Source: Prostheceraeus crozeri (Eukaryota; Platyhelminthes; Polycladida; Euryleptidae). Taken from it: 64,000 bases of DNA. The notes under the pieces were generated by a model, which worked only from the letters and a program-made list of their open reading frames with translations, was not told the DNA's origin and ran no database searches. The stretch covers positions 1 to 64,000 of the forward strand of contig CAJQUW010006089.1 in the NCBI GenBank assembly GCA_907163375.1, written 5' to 3'. Position 1 is the stretch's first letter. The number at the start of each line of letters is the position of its first letter. Shown piece by piece: positions 34,196 through 45,898 of this stretch. Position numbers and translations under genes: made by a program.

Positions 34196-36087
34196 TTTGT
34201 GTTTTCAACATCCTGCATAATTATGTTATGTTTATTATAAAATTAACTTGTTTTTGCATTATTTCGAAAGAGCTGCATCTAGCGGCTATCATGCATTCTA
34301 TATTTTTGTTTTTTACTCTTCACAGGCAAAGCTTACAGATTCTGATTGGTTAGACTGATTATCCTAGGACATATTCTTTTTGTGGCCTAGTTGCAAAAAT
34401 GCCTAATATGTCACTTATTTTTGAGATACAAGCGAATCATGCCTAAAGTACATGTTTTTTAGATGTTTGGTAAAGGTGTTTTCAAGCGAGTTATTATCAA
34501 TGTTTTGCAAACGAAATTGCAAACGTAGGCCTACATATAATGAACCATCTACAAATCATATAAACCCTGACCAACTCAAACGTTTCTGGTGAGTGTGATT
34601 TTTTAAAATTTATAAGTATGTGTTTCTTACAAACCGGGGCCATAAGTTAGTCACTTACTTTAAAGTGTTTGACACTTTTGCGGGCAACTCTGCACTTACC
34701 AAATACCGCGGATGGGCCACCAAGGGTCACCAAATCTACGTAAGGGCAATGTCGCCCACCACAGCCTGTGTTTCCTGGGTAGTCATCAAGAACCCTTTCA
34801 TACTCCACCAACCCGCAATTAGAAGTACAAGAACCCTTTCTGCTATGAAGAACCAAATCTTTTGCATAAAACCCCTTTGAATTTCAAGAATCCTTTAATA
34901 CAAAATCAAGAATACATATAAATACCAAAGGCCTTACAAGAACCCTAATTTTTATTAGAGTGTATTTGTGATAGCGGACGAATCAGATATCAATGGCAAG
35001 AAACATTTCAACGTGGTTGTTGGAGACTAGTCCGTGCTAGATAAAATGTGTTATCGCAGAAGAGTGATGTCGTGGAGGTGGTGAATATGAACCAAGCCAA
35101 AGTTTCAAGAGAAGATAATGGCCGCTTAGTAAACGCTGTTTCTATTTCAGCAGCAGTTGAAAGTAGTTTTTCCTTTTCAAACAATATTCTGCGCTACAAC
35201 AAGGTTTTCACAAGAAAGCATTCGCAATTTGACGATAAATTGTGCAAGTCCCGCTACTTTTGTAAGTCAATAAATGAAAGTCATAAAGAATTGATTTAAA
35301 GTCAATGAAGTAAATTACTTTTGGAAAATCAAGTCAATTTATTCATTTATTAGGTCAAGTAAAAACTGCCTTAGTAATCAGTCAATAACTTGCAACAGAG
35401 CAAATAGAACTTTGTATGACTGAGTGTTGTATTTTGGAAAGCATGTCATGTTGATAAAGCTTTATGTTCACAAACTGTGTACGCATCGATATTCCTCAAA
35501 AATTAAATTGATGATAAATGCATGAAGAATCAAGCAATGAGTTCGAAAAAAATAAATGTCTCTGTACGTTCCGAAGCTACAAGACACAAGTATTGATTCG
35601 GCCACCAGTGCGAGTCTCTGCAGGGAACGAGGCCGAAAAGGAGACTTTCACAGAGTGATGTACAACTGTGCACTCCGTGCCATCCAAAGTGTTTTAATAT
35701 ATACCTCATATATATTAATATAATACCTCATACCTTACTTACTTTGGTGGCATCTGCCGAGCTCTGCTGGCAGAATGTTTGCAGCATCAAAGAAAAACGC
35801 ATGCCCATAAATACAATGGGAAGCAGATTGAAGTGTGCGGTAGAAATGAAATTTTCAATGTTGTCTTTCTTCAAAGGAGAAAAGCATGCGCAGAGCCATG
35901 GTTTTTTGCATGGAATAGCCTCCTTATGTGCTCATTATACCTCTGTATATGAAGCTAAATGCATTCAGATTTAGTAAGTCTTCGTGCGTCGGCAAACTGA
36001 GCATTTAGACTAATTTATTTGCACTAAATCATATTCTCGCGTACTTCACCGATTAAACCTTGTTGTATTCTTTACTTGTAATTTGTC
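34196..36087. other. Intergenic; dispersed repeat fragments
   Basis: Positions 34785-34945 carry several copies of a short motif like CAAGAACCCTTT, spaced irregularly. Positions 35600-35880 share blocks with 26500-26700. TATATTAATATA occurs near 35700-35730. No gene is supported. Confidence 0.45.
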
Positions 36088-36482
36088 TTTTAGTCACCAT
36101 ATCACGATTGTTGTCAGCAAAGCATTTCGAATGCTTGAATTCGTGAAAAAGGTCACTAAGAAGTTCAACGATGCAAATGTTTTAAAAGTTTTGCATAACA
36201 GCTACATGTGTTGTCGTCTTGATTATTGTTCGCAAGTATGGTTACTAAACTGTTAATATATGATCAAAAACGTTGAATGAGTGCAAGAACGCTTTGTAAA
36301 ATCCCTTTGTTCCCGAACAGGTCAGATATATAGCAGTGGCATGTATCTTGATATACGTAAGAACTTCCGATTCTCCACGCTTGAAAAGCGGCATGAGCTT
36401 TTCGATGTTTTGTTGTTCTACAAAAGACTAAATGACAAGGTAAACTACAATTATTTTACAAGACAAAGGACAGTCACGTCGT
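36088..36482 (+). pseudogene. LINE fragment (CR1/jockey-like C-terminal region)
   Basis: Plus-strand translation gives FRMLEFVKKVTKKFNDANVL, then LHNSYMCCRLDYCSQVWL, and a 67-codon ORF (36281-36484) with VQERFVKSLCSRTG ... STLEKRHELFDVLLFYKRLN. This is the order seen after the polymerase domain in CR1/L2/jockey-type LINEs ('LV...L.YCS.VW.P......LE.VQRR.T......L..R...L..YK'). At least two breaks are present; the 5' part is missing. It belongs to a different clade from the RTE element next to it and lies in the opposite orientation. Confidence 0.7.
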
Positions 36483-36685
36483 AAGCCTCGTAGATAGTAG
36501 AGATGTGCAGTTGTCGGTAGCTTGTCCTCAACATGACACGAAGTTTTAAGCCAAAACACGAACACGAAATTCGAGTCGCCTACAGCACGAAATTCGTCTT
36601 ATGAGTAACTCATTTAGAATATATTATTTAATGGAAAACGACAGTTCAATGGTGGAGGAGACTTACTTTACTTTATGCGGCATAT

Positions 36686-37352
36686 TCATTGCTGAACTTC
36701 GGCCGACCCATTGGAGATGGCACGCCACAGTTTTCGCTCACGCGTTGCGCAGTTCAATTCGTACATGTTGAGTCCGGTCCATTTCATGATGTTGTTGACA
36801 TACTGCGTCCTGGGCCTTCCTCTGCGCCGGCTGCCCTCCATGTTGCCTTGTAGGACAATTCTCGTTAAAAGGCATCCTCCCTCCCTGTATTGATGACCGT
36901 AGAAGGAGAGTTTCCTTTTCCGAATGTGTCGAAGTAACATAGGGGTAGTGGCCAGTTGCTCGCATTCGTTCGGTGCTCTCTGTAATTTATGCGCAACATT
37001 CTCCTCCAGAACCACATTTCGCCAGCTTCGATGTGTTTCTCGTCTGCAGTTTTCAGCGTCCATCCTTCCGCTCCATATGATAGAATTGGCCACACAAGCG
37101 TCTTCACTAATTTCATCTTGAGCTTTGTTGGTAGTGCCCTATCGGCCCATAGGTTGTTCAGTCTGGTCATCTTCGCCTTAGCCATAGCTATTCTCACACG
37201 GACGTCTTCTGTGCAACTTCCATCATTTTTCTTGATAGAGCCAAGATATTTGAAGCGATCAACCTCTGCAACAGTCTCAGCCCCAACTGTGATTGTGCTA
37301 TCTTCGTCACGTGTTGAACCGACTCGCATTACTTTTGTCTTCCTTGCATCTA
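36686..37352 (-). pseudogene. RTE LINE, C-terminal region of the ORF
   Basis: Two overlapping minus-strand frames encode the conserved tail after the polymerase. The upstream frame runs from KTKVMRVG through FKYLGSIKKNDGSCTEDVRV and LSYGAEGWTLKTADEKHIEA to WFWRRMLRINYREHRTNA. The second gives HIRKRKLSFYGHQYREGG and RRRGRPRTQYVNNIMKWTG. One frameshift near 36960-36990 separates them. The frame joins the upstream polymerase part exactly when the Tc3-like element and one TA are removed. Confidence 0.85.
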
Positions 37353-38977
37353 CAGTCCGTTTCATAAAAAGTGGATCATCCTAAAATTTGACTAAATAAA
37401 ACATAAGTATGATACAGAAAGCATTTTTCATGTTATTTCATGTCTCTAATATATTTAAATGTCCTCATATAATCTGATAAGCTATGATACAGTAACGGTT
37501 CTAATATTTTGTGGCCCTACCCTTATTGTCAATGACATTACCAATTCGTCTAGGCATTGATTCGATGATATCATTGATTTTTGACTGATCTAACTTTCTC
37601 CACTCTTTTTAACAGTGACGTAAGTTGTGATACGCCAACGAACGTTATGTTTTAGAATACTCCATGCATTTTCTATGGGATTCAGATCAGGAGAACGAGC
37701 TGGCCAAGATAATGTCCTAAGCCCTAATTGAGACTTGCATAAGTAGACTCTACTACTCCTGTGACACGTAGCATTATCATCCATAAATAACCAAGTCGAT
37801 GGATCACCAAGTTGATCTGTCATTTGGCCAATGTTCATTCGTAAAACATTCACATAGCGTTCAGAATTCATGGTTCCTTGCTGTATGTGAAGTTCAGAGC
37901 GGCCATTGGTCCAAATGCCAGCCCAAATCAGTAGAGTCGCACCACCTTGTACCCGGGGACGATGTAAATGTCTCGGAATTTCCTGATCAGATTTTATCCA
38001 TAATCTCAATCGACCATCACTATCCTTCAGACGGACTGATGCCTCATCAGACCAGATAACCCGATCCCATTGATTTCGCCGGTGACAATGACTCATTGCC
38101 CATCTGAGACGTCCTTTTGTATGCTGATCTGATAATTCGATCTGAGAGGGCTTCTTACAGCTCTTGAAATTCGACTCAATAAGTCTTCTACGAATAGTGG
38201 ACTTAGAAATAGACGAGTCTAGTGCAGCCATCTCAGTTAACGAGAGACTTGGATCAACTTTAACAAATCTCAAAATTAGGCGGTCTCTACGTTTGGATGT
38301 TTTGCGTGGACGGCCAGAGCCCTCTTTACGACAGAGTCGAAAATCATCATTATGCCATCGATGCACATTTGTGTAAGGGACATTTAGTCGCCTGCTTGTA
38401 GCTCGCAAAGAAAACCCTAGTTCTAGCAAGGCTGACACTTTGCCTTTTGTGAATGCGATCTCGTTATTGTTCATTTGTGCTTTGTATTGTTTTCAACCGG
38501 TAAGAGATAGATTTCTAGCTGAAAGCAATTAGGAGTGCTGCCAACACCACCGCAACGAAGTCAGGAAGCTATGTAACATGAAGTCCAGTTAATCACATGT
38601 AGCAGTTACATTATTGTTGATGAATAATGGTGCTATACTGGCTCTGATTGACCGATTTTCTTTATTTTTGCTTTGCTTGATAGCTTTTGGCTTGTAGAAC
38701 AACATATTACATAACAAAGGAAACAAATGTAATTTTATAAGAGTGAGGTATGATTTTGTGTAACATTGCTAAATGAAGATCAAATTATCTACTACTTTTT
38801 TATCTATAACAAGAAAACAACTCAATATTCATGCTTGAAATTTCCAACAATGATATTAGTAAGCACAACTGACATATCTTCCAAATTTCAGAGAAATTCG
38901 TTCAAGTTTGGCGGAGTTAGACAAAGTTGAAGTTAAGGCGATGTTTAAGGGTGATCCATTTTTTATGAAACAATCTG
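37353..38977 (-). mobile_element. Tc3-like Tc1/mariner transposon, 1625 bp, nearly whole
   Basis: Inverted ends CAGTCCGTTTCATAAAAAGT (from 37353) and, read inward from 38977, CAGATTGTTTCATAAAAAAT share GTTTCATAAAAA(G/A)TGGATCA(T/C)CC. TA flanks both ends (37351-37352 and 38978-38979). The transposase gene lies inside on the minus strand. It is inserted in the RTE LINE. Confidence 0.95.
37501..38474 (-). pseudogene. Tc3-like transposase, intact except for one frameshift
   Basis: A 294-codon open frame from ATG 38474 holds the helix-turn-helix region (KGKVSALLELGFSLRATSRR, then LNVPYTNVHRWH, then GSGRPRKTSKRRDR), then the catalytic domain: VIWSDEASVRLK (first Asp), GTMNSERYVNVLR, WLFMDDNATCHRS (second Asp), WPARSPDLNPIENAWSILK (third acidic residue, Glu, 34 residues after the second Asp as in DD34E). 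The open frame ends at 37590. The usual C-terminus (EWRKLDQSKINDIIESMPRR, then NKGRATKY and a stop at 37501) follows in the neighbouring frame, so a one-base change in the A-run near 37605-37610 is the only obvious lesion. This is the youngest-looking coding element in the window. Confidence 0.9.
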
Positions 38978-40899
38978 TAGCTTCAGCGACCTCTCAATTC
39001 CTGCGGCACTTACCTGGTCAACCATCTCCTGCATTTCACTCATGTTCTTGGCTATCAAAGCTGTGTCATCGGCATACCTGACATTGCTTATTTATCTGCC
39101 TCCGATATTGATGCCAGCGTTCGTAAAATCGGTTTCTCTCATTATTTGCTCAGTATACAAACTGAAAAGATGCGGTGATAGAATACATCCTTGACGCACA
39201 CCCTTTTTGATTGGAAATTGCTTGGTTCGGTCTCCGTTCCAACGAATAACTCCTTGCTCATTGCAGTAGAGGGACTTTATCAGGTTGACGAGGTGATCAG
39301 GGAATCCAAAAGTAGACATGATATCCCAGAGCTGACCGTGGCTTACGCTGTCAAAAGCCTTGGAATAATCAATGAAAGTTATAACCGCTCCACATGACAT
39401 GTCATTCACCTTTTCAATAATGACTTGTAGGGTTGCCTGTTCGATCTTCATGCGCAGGCGGTCCAGCAGTATATTGAGGAGGACTTTGTTAGCATGCGAT
39501 ATAAGCGCAATGGTGCGATAATTGCCACATTCTTTGGGATTGCTAGTCTTGTGCTGGCTGAGTAGCTGCTGGTTCAGTAAGTGCGAAGATTTTTCGAAAA
39601 AGTGCTTTGCCTTTATGCATTCTATCGAACTCGTCGATTTCAGCGCACTGTCGTTCTAGCCAGGTTTTCTTGTCTTTACGCAGGCTTTTCTTTATTTTCT
39701 TGTTCAGCTTTTTAATCAAAAGGCTATCTGAAACACGCCGAGCTTCTCTTCGTTCCTGAATTCACTTGAGAGTCTCATTGCCAATCCAAGAATCAGTTAC
39801 TTTCCGCCTCGGGGCACGTCCTGTGACATCGGTTGCAACCTCTTTTAAGGTATCAGCTATGTTTGACCAGAGATCATTCGGCTACATCTCCGTAGTATCT
39901 GTCTCCAATAGCGCTGCAAATCGGTGTTCGTTTCTGTTACGTATTGATCCCGGACTTCCGAATCGTTCAGTTTATTCAAGTTGAAACGGAATGGTTGACT
40001 ACTTCTTTTCACACTGAATGCTTTCGATTGAACCTTTGAAACGACCAATTTGTGATCGGTATCACAGTCTGCACTTGGTTTAGTTCTGGCATCAAGTACA
40101 TTGTTGCGCCATTTCTTATTTATCATCATATAATCGATTTGATTCCGGGTGCTTTGGTCTGGAGATGTCCACTGAATCGTCAACGCTTGTGGTGGCTAAA
40201 CTGCGTATTCAAAATGCAAAGATTGTTTGCTGTAGAGAAATCTGCTAACCGTTGACCTCTCTCGTTTCGAATTCCCAAACCGAAGCGACCAATTCCAGCA
40301 GAAGGTTCGGCTCCTTCACCAACCTTCGCATTGAAATCGCCCATCAGGATGCAGATCTCTCGACTCTTTACTTGTTCAACTGCTGATTGCAATTTCTCAT
40401 AGAAGAGGTCAACAACTTCATCATCGTGACTAGTTGTAGGAGCATAAACCTGTATTACTGTTGTGGGCACAGGCTTGGTGCAGAACTTCACAACGAGTAT
40501 ACGGTCCGAGATGGGGTTGAAAATAATCACACTTTTCCGGGCTTTACCTGGCACTATAATTGATACACCACTTAGGCCAGATCGCTCCTCTGTACCACTG
40601 TACATGATAGTGCTATCCAAACAATCGAATTTACAAACCTTCCGCCCCACCGCGTTTCTGAGATTCCCAGAACATCCAGATTCAATACTTCGAGTTCTTT
40701 GATCCCGGAGGAGACTACAACAGCATAAAGAAATTTCAAAGTAATTTGAATCAGATTAAGAGCTCAGTAATTGATGTCAAAAGGCTATAGATCGATCAGC
40801 GATTTAACAAAGGGCTGCTTGTCAGTCTCCTCTGGACTCATGAGGACACCGTTTATTGTCTATGTGAGAAACCCCCCAGTTGAGTATCCACATCCGCCT

Positions 40900-41030
40900 G
40901 TAACAGCGGAAGTGGCTCAGGTGGCAACAATGGCGTGCAGCCATGCACTGCTCTGCTATAATTATGGTGCTGGACAGCGCACTCGGCCCACCACCAGACT
41001 GAGGGTTCGCACAGGAGATGTATAGTCCTC
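40900..41030 (+). other. Possible tRNA-derived SINE fragment
   Basis: AGTGGCTCAGGTGG (40909-40922) resembles an A box and GGGTTCGCA (41003-41011) a B box, but they are about 80 bases apart, further than in a normal tRNA head. The stretch is GC-richer than its surroundings. Either an insertion separates the boxes or the match is accidental. Confidence 0.25.
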
Positions 41031-41063
41031 GCGGTGTGGCCAAGTATTGGTCAATTGTATGCA

Positions 41064-41747
41064 TACATGCTTTAGCCGACCCATCTGTGTTACATATATA
41101 CTAACCGAATGATGTCTATTGATCCTCTGTCTTCGTGCAGTAGATAAGTTGTTTGAAGCTAGAACAGGCTAAGTTGGAATTCAATTATATTTTTACATGT
41201 GGAAAAATTAAACTTTCCTGATCATGACTTCATGGTTCACTAAATCATGTTGTATTTTATGTATGTACAATATTGTGAACCTATGTCGTTTATTTAAATG
41301 ATCTTTGTCTTTGGTTTTGATGTAGTATTTATTATTCCTTCAGTATCAGGTAATTCGTGACATGACAAGCTAAAGAAAATGCTCTTACTAAAAAGCCTGA
41401 GTCTAAAGCAATAGTCACCTTGACTTTCCCTGCCTTTGGATACTTTCATCGAAGTTGATCTAAACACTTTTTTATACTAATCAGGCACTCGAAGGATCTG
41501 TAAAATGCTATTTATTCTTTTGTATTGCGATATGATAGTTAATTCCCTGGGAATTTCAACAGTAAAAAATGCGGATCTCACATGTGGATATAACAAAAAG
41601 AGTTCATTTAATGAAATCGAGGCTAGCCATCACATTATCGACAATTAAATAAATACTGAGTCGCTATTCTACCGACACATATGCTTACTCTGTGATCGTT
41701 TCTTCTTATTAATAGCAAGTGTAGATGAAAATACCAACGCTATGAGC
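41064..41747. other. Intergenic; small repeat fragment
   Basis: No gene is supported. Positions 41595-41700 (GTTCATTTAATGAAATCGA, then AATTAAATAAATACTGAGT) resemble part of the element at 63070-63897 (63795-63865). Confidence 0.4.
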
Positions 41748-41755
41748 TGCTGAGT

Positions 41756-42054
41756 CACAGAATTTAATATTTGTTTATCTGCTTCGGTTTGCTAGACGTG
41801 TGATCTATTCGAAATCGCTGGTACATAGCGGAACTTACTATATGGGCAAAAGGGATTTCCTAATACCTTACAGAGATATGAAAAAAGTCGTACGTCGCTT
41901 GCGGATTGCTGTGAGTTCCTTCAAAGTGCTTCGATTGCCACAATTCCTTCAGATTCGAAGAATTCATATCATTGCACACAAGTAATGTGCCATTTCGATA
42001 TTTAGGTTAGATGCGATTCTTCCATTATGGAAAGCAGATGAATCTAATTCTGTG
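41756..42054. mobile_element. hAT MITE, family A, 299-bp copy with 8-bp target duplication
   Basis: Ends are CACAGAATTTAATATT and CTAATTCTGTG, flanked by identical TGCTGAGT octamers (41748-41755 and 42055-42062). It is an internally deleted relative of the 621-bp copy at 18257-18877, sharing TTATCTGCTTCGGTTTGCTA near the left end and AGCAGATGAATCTAATTC at the right end. Confidence 0.95.
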
Positions 42055-42942
42055 TGCTGAGTATAAAAATATCATATCTAGCTACACATTAATTTTCATT
42101 TGACTATCTCGCAATCACAATGAAAAAATTTGTGAAATCGTGCGAGGTTTCGCGCGGCATGTCAACTATAGTGTAAACTCTCAAGAGATGTCTCACAGAA
42201 TATATAATCTGCACAAAAAACTACAAATTGCTTAATGGAATACAATATCAAAATCCATAAGATGTAATAGGTCTACTGCTTAAAGACACCCATCTTCCAC
42301 CCCTCACCTGAATACTCAAAACCACACAAGCGTGATCCCAACGCAGTGGCTGACAGAATAATACTTCTTTCTGTTCTATTCTTGTTATACTTTTTAGATC
42401 CGTTTCATTGCGTTGCGCCAACTAGAAGGCTCAACGAAGTTAGATTTCAGGTAAGTTTTTAATATTTTAGTGGACGAATTATTAGACTTTGGTATGTGGC
42501 ACATAATCAGTGACCTCAAGTCACGAACAGTTTGCACATCCTATTAAGAAGTGACATAGGCGAGACATAGTGTCATGTTGGAATGCTACATTATTTCGCA
42601 ACCATATCTAAAAGTCTACTTTATAAATATCTTAAGTCTACTTGCACATGAGTTATCAAAACGTTTGTAATGCATCACGTCGGGAGTTATTTGTCAACAC
42701 TAAAATTCACTGAAGTTGCTTGATGTTTGTTAAGGTCTATCGACTGTAATATTCGTATTAATTTGAAATCGGCATTATTTGTCAATAGTACACGGAAGTT
42801 GCTACTTGAAATTCTAATAGAAACCATCAAATAAGAGCTGAGGTTTCTGCCTTTCTGTTGACTTCACAACAACGATAAGTCAATAGTGTGCTTCACATAC
42901 GAAGCTCGAGTAGTTCTTTTCCATCGTAGTTCAGTGAGAAAT

Positions 42943-42997
42943 ATGGTTGTCGACGTTGCGCTGCTTCTTATCTTCTGTCAGTCTATTGCTGATGCGT
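42943..42997 (+). CDS. CUB gene exon 1 (signal peptide)
   Basis: ATG at 42943 opens MVVDVALLLIFCQSIADA with a likely cleavage site after ADA. The exon ends with one base (T) before the donor GTAAGT (42998). The start was chosen because it gives a signal peptide directly. Upstream DNA from about 42060 should hold the promoter, where no TATA box stands out. Confidence 0.8.
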
Positions 42998-43257
42998 GTA
43001 AGTAAATCTCTGCCTACAGGCAAGTAGAGTTCCAGATCCCTACCTGTTCGCCTACTCTTCCTGTCTTCGAGAATTATGTGTTCATTTTTTTGATTTCATA
43101 ATTTTGCCATTTCAACTACATGAAGACTTTCCCACCTTCAATTGTGAGAACAGTGATTGACGTTTTGTGGATGAATATACATGTACATCATAAATAGCAA
43201 TTGAAATAGTGGTATGATTTTTTAAAAAATAAATATTTAGGTTCCTCGTATTTAAGT

Positions 43258-43626
43258 TTGGCTGTTTTTCGTCCCGCCAGATACCCTCCATCATTGTCAT
43301 GTTGGACTAAAAACCTCTTCCAGATTCATATGCTTCCTTTTGTCCTCAAAAATTCCAAAAAAATTCATTTTCGTTCAGGTTCTGCTATGTTTCCTCAGGC
43401 TTGGAGAGACCTTCCATGTCATGTATTCGATATGGTTGGCCTGGCCCCGCCATGTGGTATAGGTTGGAGGTTAGGGGCCGAAACCTTGCTTCATGCAGCC
43501 ACATGGTTACTCCCTGATGACTCCATTCATAGCAAACTTAATTTTGGTTTCATAGGCTTCATATTTTCACCATTTGTTATTTTTAAGTTAGCTTCTCGTC
43601 AAGTCCATGACGAACTCTCATTTTAG
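43258..43626 (+). other. Unidentified ORF in CUB intron 1
   Basis: A 122-codon plus-strand open frame in a locally GC-richer patch. It has aromatic and proline-rich stretches (MFPQAWRDLPCHVFDMVGLA) and a hydrophobic end. An AATAAA follows at 43642, 16 bases after the stop. No splice sites fit it to the CUB gene and no family is recognised. It could be a retroposed or repeat-derived frame, or chance. Confidence 0.2.
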
Positions 43627-43649
43627 TTCTTAGATTGTAAAAATAAAAT

Positions 43650-45590
43650 CAATTATAAGTTTTAATTTATTTCCCTTCCCGTCTTCAGTTGGGTCGGCTA
43701 GCCTTTATTCGTATTTCAACCACTACTCTGTACTGGAGTAGGTTGCTCTATGTGGTTAGTATTAATTTGTATTCATTGGTTCATGACTTTTAATTACCTA
43801 GTTATTTACAGGATTCTCCACTAGGTTAATTGTTTAACCTTGGCATTTTCCGTTTCCTGAATCCTTTGAATTATTTTGACCGTGTCGTGTCTTAATTCGA
43901 TTAGTATTTATACCTAGAAAATGCTTATTAATGTATGTGATCTGTTTTTTTTCAATTTACTAAATAGAAAAGTTGACCGTTAGATATTTCGGCTGTTCGC
44001 TGTGACTATCTTCATGAAATTGATTTATTTGCTTCAACCTGTGCAAAAAATTCATATCTAATAAAATTCAGGCTAATGAGAAGACAATGGGTGTAACAGT
44101 AGACACGAAAATGCATGAAACCGATGCCGTGAAGAGGACGAGAATTTATTGGATTTTCTTGCCATCCTAGCTGGGTTCATACATTTTCTCCTTAGAATTG
44201 CAAGAAATAGTTTTTCAACAAGAAGAATGAAGTCATTATATTAATACTGTACATATAGAAAATCAAGTGGCAGACTACCTATACAAATGCTTAAAAATGC
44301 ATGGAAGTGTGTTGCAGTTGTAGTGGAGATTGCCGCATATGATGCCCAATCTCCGCTTCTGCCAGTTCCGTTCCATTTCATCATCTGTGACTATAACCAA
44401 TGAAGTTCATCCAATTCTTGTTTGGGGGTCCAAGCACACATGAAGTCCCATATGAGGAATGGCTTATTTTCTAAATCTATGGCGAATCTCCTGAAACCAA
44501 AAAAAATAAAATAGAAAAACATTATCTGAATAAAGTTTAAATAGAATAAAACTGATATAGAGAAATAAATTAAACTAAATATAATTGCTGCGTGCAGCTA
44601 GCTATATGACGTGAGCGCTGTCTCTTCTGAATTGCTAATGAATGAGAGAGATAAAGGCTTGAAGTCTGAATTGTGTGTCGATGAATGCAAATCCTTTAAT
44701 AGATTCATCAGCGTGAGAATGGTCAAATCTTGCTGTGTGTCATTCTATTCAGAAAGATGACTTTTCGATGTTTTCTATAAATTTCATGAATGGCGAGGAG
44801 AATCAATGATAATAATTCATTCACTTTATCATGCTTGATATATTAAATTCAAAAAATTCATATGAGACTAATTTCAAGTCTGCGCAGGAAAAATTGTGAT
44901 TTTTGACAATCTATACCTGATTACATGTATTTCTAAGAAATATTACACGTTTGGAGATGTGAGTTAGAAGGAAAGTGAATTGAAGTTCTATTTCTTTTGA
45001 CATCTTATTGATTATTTGATTTATTTTCTTAAATTTTTTTTTATTTCTCCTTAAATTGTACAAATATGCAGTTATTTTGAAAAGCAAATAGAAGCCTATT
45101 CGAATCAGAATACATATATTTAATTGCGAATTCTGCATGTATCCTGCGTCAGCAACTCGGAAAATATTCCAATGGAATTTAATAAACCATCGATTTACCA
45201 AGTTTCCTCTGCATGACGGAAGACAACGATCTGCTATAATTTTCGTAATTTTTTTAATTAAAATGAGCATGTGGGAAAATCACATTAGAAGAATGCTGAT
45301 TATCAGCTTTGGACATTCATAATTTAGTAGCATGTCTACATCACGCGCAGAACGAAATAAAATATGTAAAACTTCAAAAATAATTGTTTCAATTTATTAA
45401 TAAAATGAATGTAATAATTTTATCATTGAATTAATAATTATTTTATAATAAGTAGCAGAATTATTAATTTTACAAACAATTAGTATACATGTAATATACA
45501 AAATTATTGTGCATAAAAATATGGAAAAATTGATGTTCAAAATACAGGTATATATATATATATTTTAAATATTTACTATCTTAAGGACAT
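43650..45590. other. CUB intron 1; no coding segment seen
   Basis: AT-rich intronic DNA with no supportable coding exon, RNA gene or element end. Long A/T runs lie at 45360-45600. Confidence 0.5.
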
Positions 45591-45622
45591 TTATAAATTT
45601 TAGCATAAGTAGATTTTTGTAA

Positions 45623-45660
45623 CCCTGAGGATGGACGTTGTAACAGTCCGAAGTACCGTT
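45623..45660 (+). ncRNA. Hammerhead-ribozyme-like motif of a Penelope-like element
   Basis: CCTGAGGA matches the CUGANGA core. It is followed by a short stem (GGAC ... GTCC) and then CGAAGTAC, close to the CGAAAC half of the core. Hammerhead motifs in the terminal repeats of Penelope-like elements are established. Here one core base pair is altered, so activity is doubtful. Confidence 0.5.
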
Positions 45661-45824
45661 TGTATGATTATAAAATGGTTATCAAAGTGTATTTTGCGTT
45701 TTTTAACAACTCACGAAAAGAAACTATATAGACAAATGGAACATCACTATCTAAAAGTTAATAAGATCGATTGTGACATTTTATACAACAACACTTGCCT
45801 AAATAATGATTTGCTGCCAACCTT

Positions 45825-45834
<10 letters not shown>

Positions 45835-45897
<63 letters not shown>

Positions 45898-45898
45898 T
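45835..45898. repeat. (TA)n microsatellite
   Basis: About 64 bases of nearly uninterrupted TA, with CATA interruptions at both ends. Confidence 0.95.

Larger units (their letters stand above)
36655..40735 (-). mobile_element. 5'-truncated RTE-type LINE split by a Tc3-like transposon
   Basis: On the minus strand from about 40735 the order is: endonuclease (VLNLDVLGISETRWGG; then VIQVYAPTTSHDD, ILMGDFNAKVG, NERGQRLADF at 40650-40180; then NQIDYMMINKKWRNNV and DCDTDHKLVV at 40183-39857), reverse transcriptase (ECGNYRTIALISHANKVLL about 39500; FIDYSKAFDSVSHGQLW; GVRQGCILSPHLFS; VRYADDTALIAKN about 39070), and the C-terminal region (36686-37352: DRFKYLGSI, AEGWTLKTADEKHIEAGEMW, FWRRMLRI). The Tc3-like element (37353-38977) sits between polymerase and tail. 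A stretch that usually holds the GFR.GRGT motif is deleted near 39440. Several frames are used, so the copy is dead. The 3' end lies just past the stop at 36686. Confidence 0.9.

Noticed and set aside
37799-38376. Plus-strand ORFs over the Tc3-like transposase
   Set aside because: Shadows of the minus-strand transposase gene.
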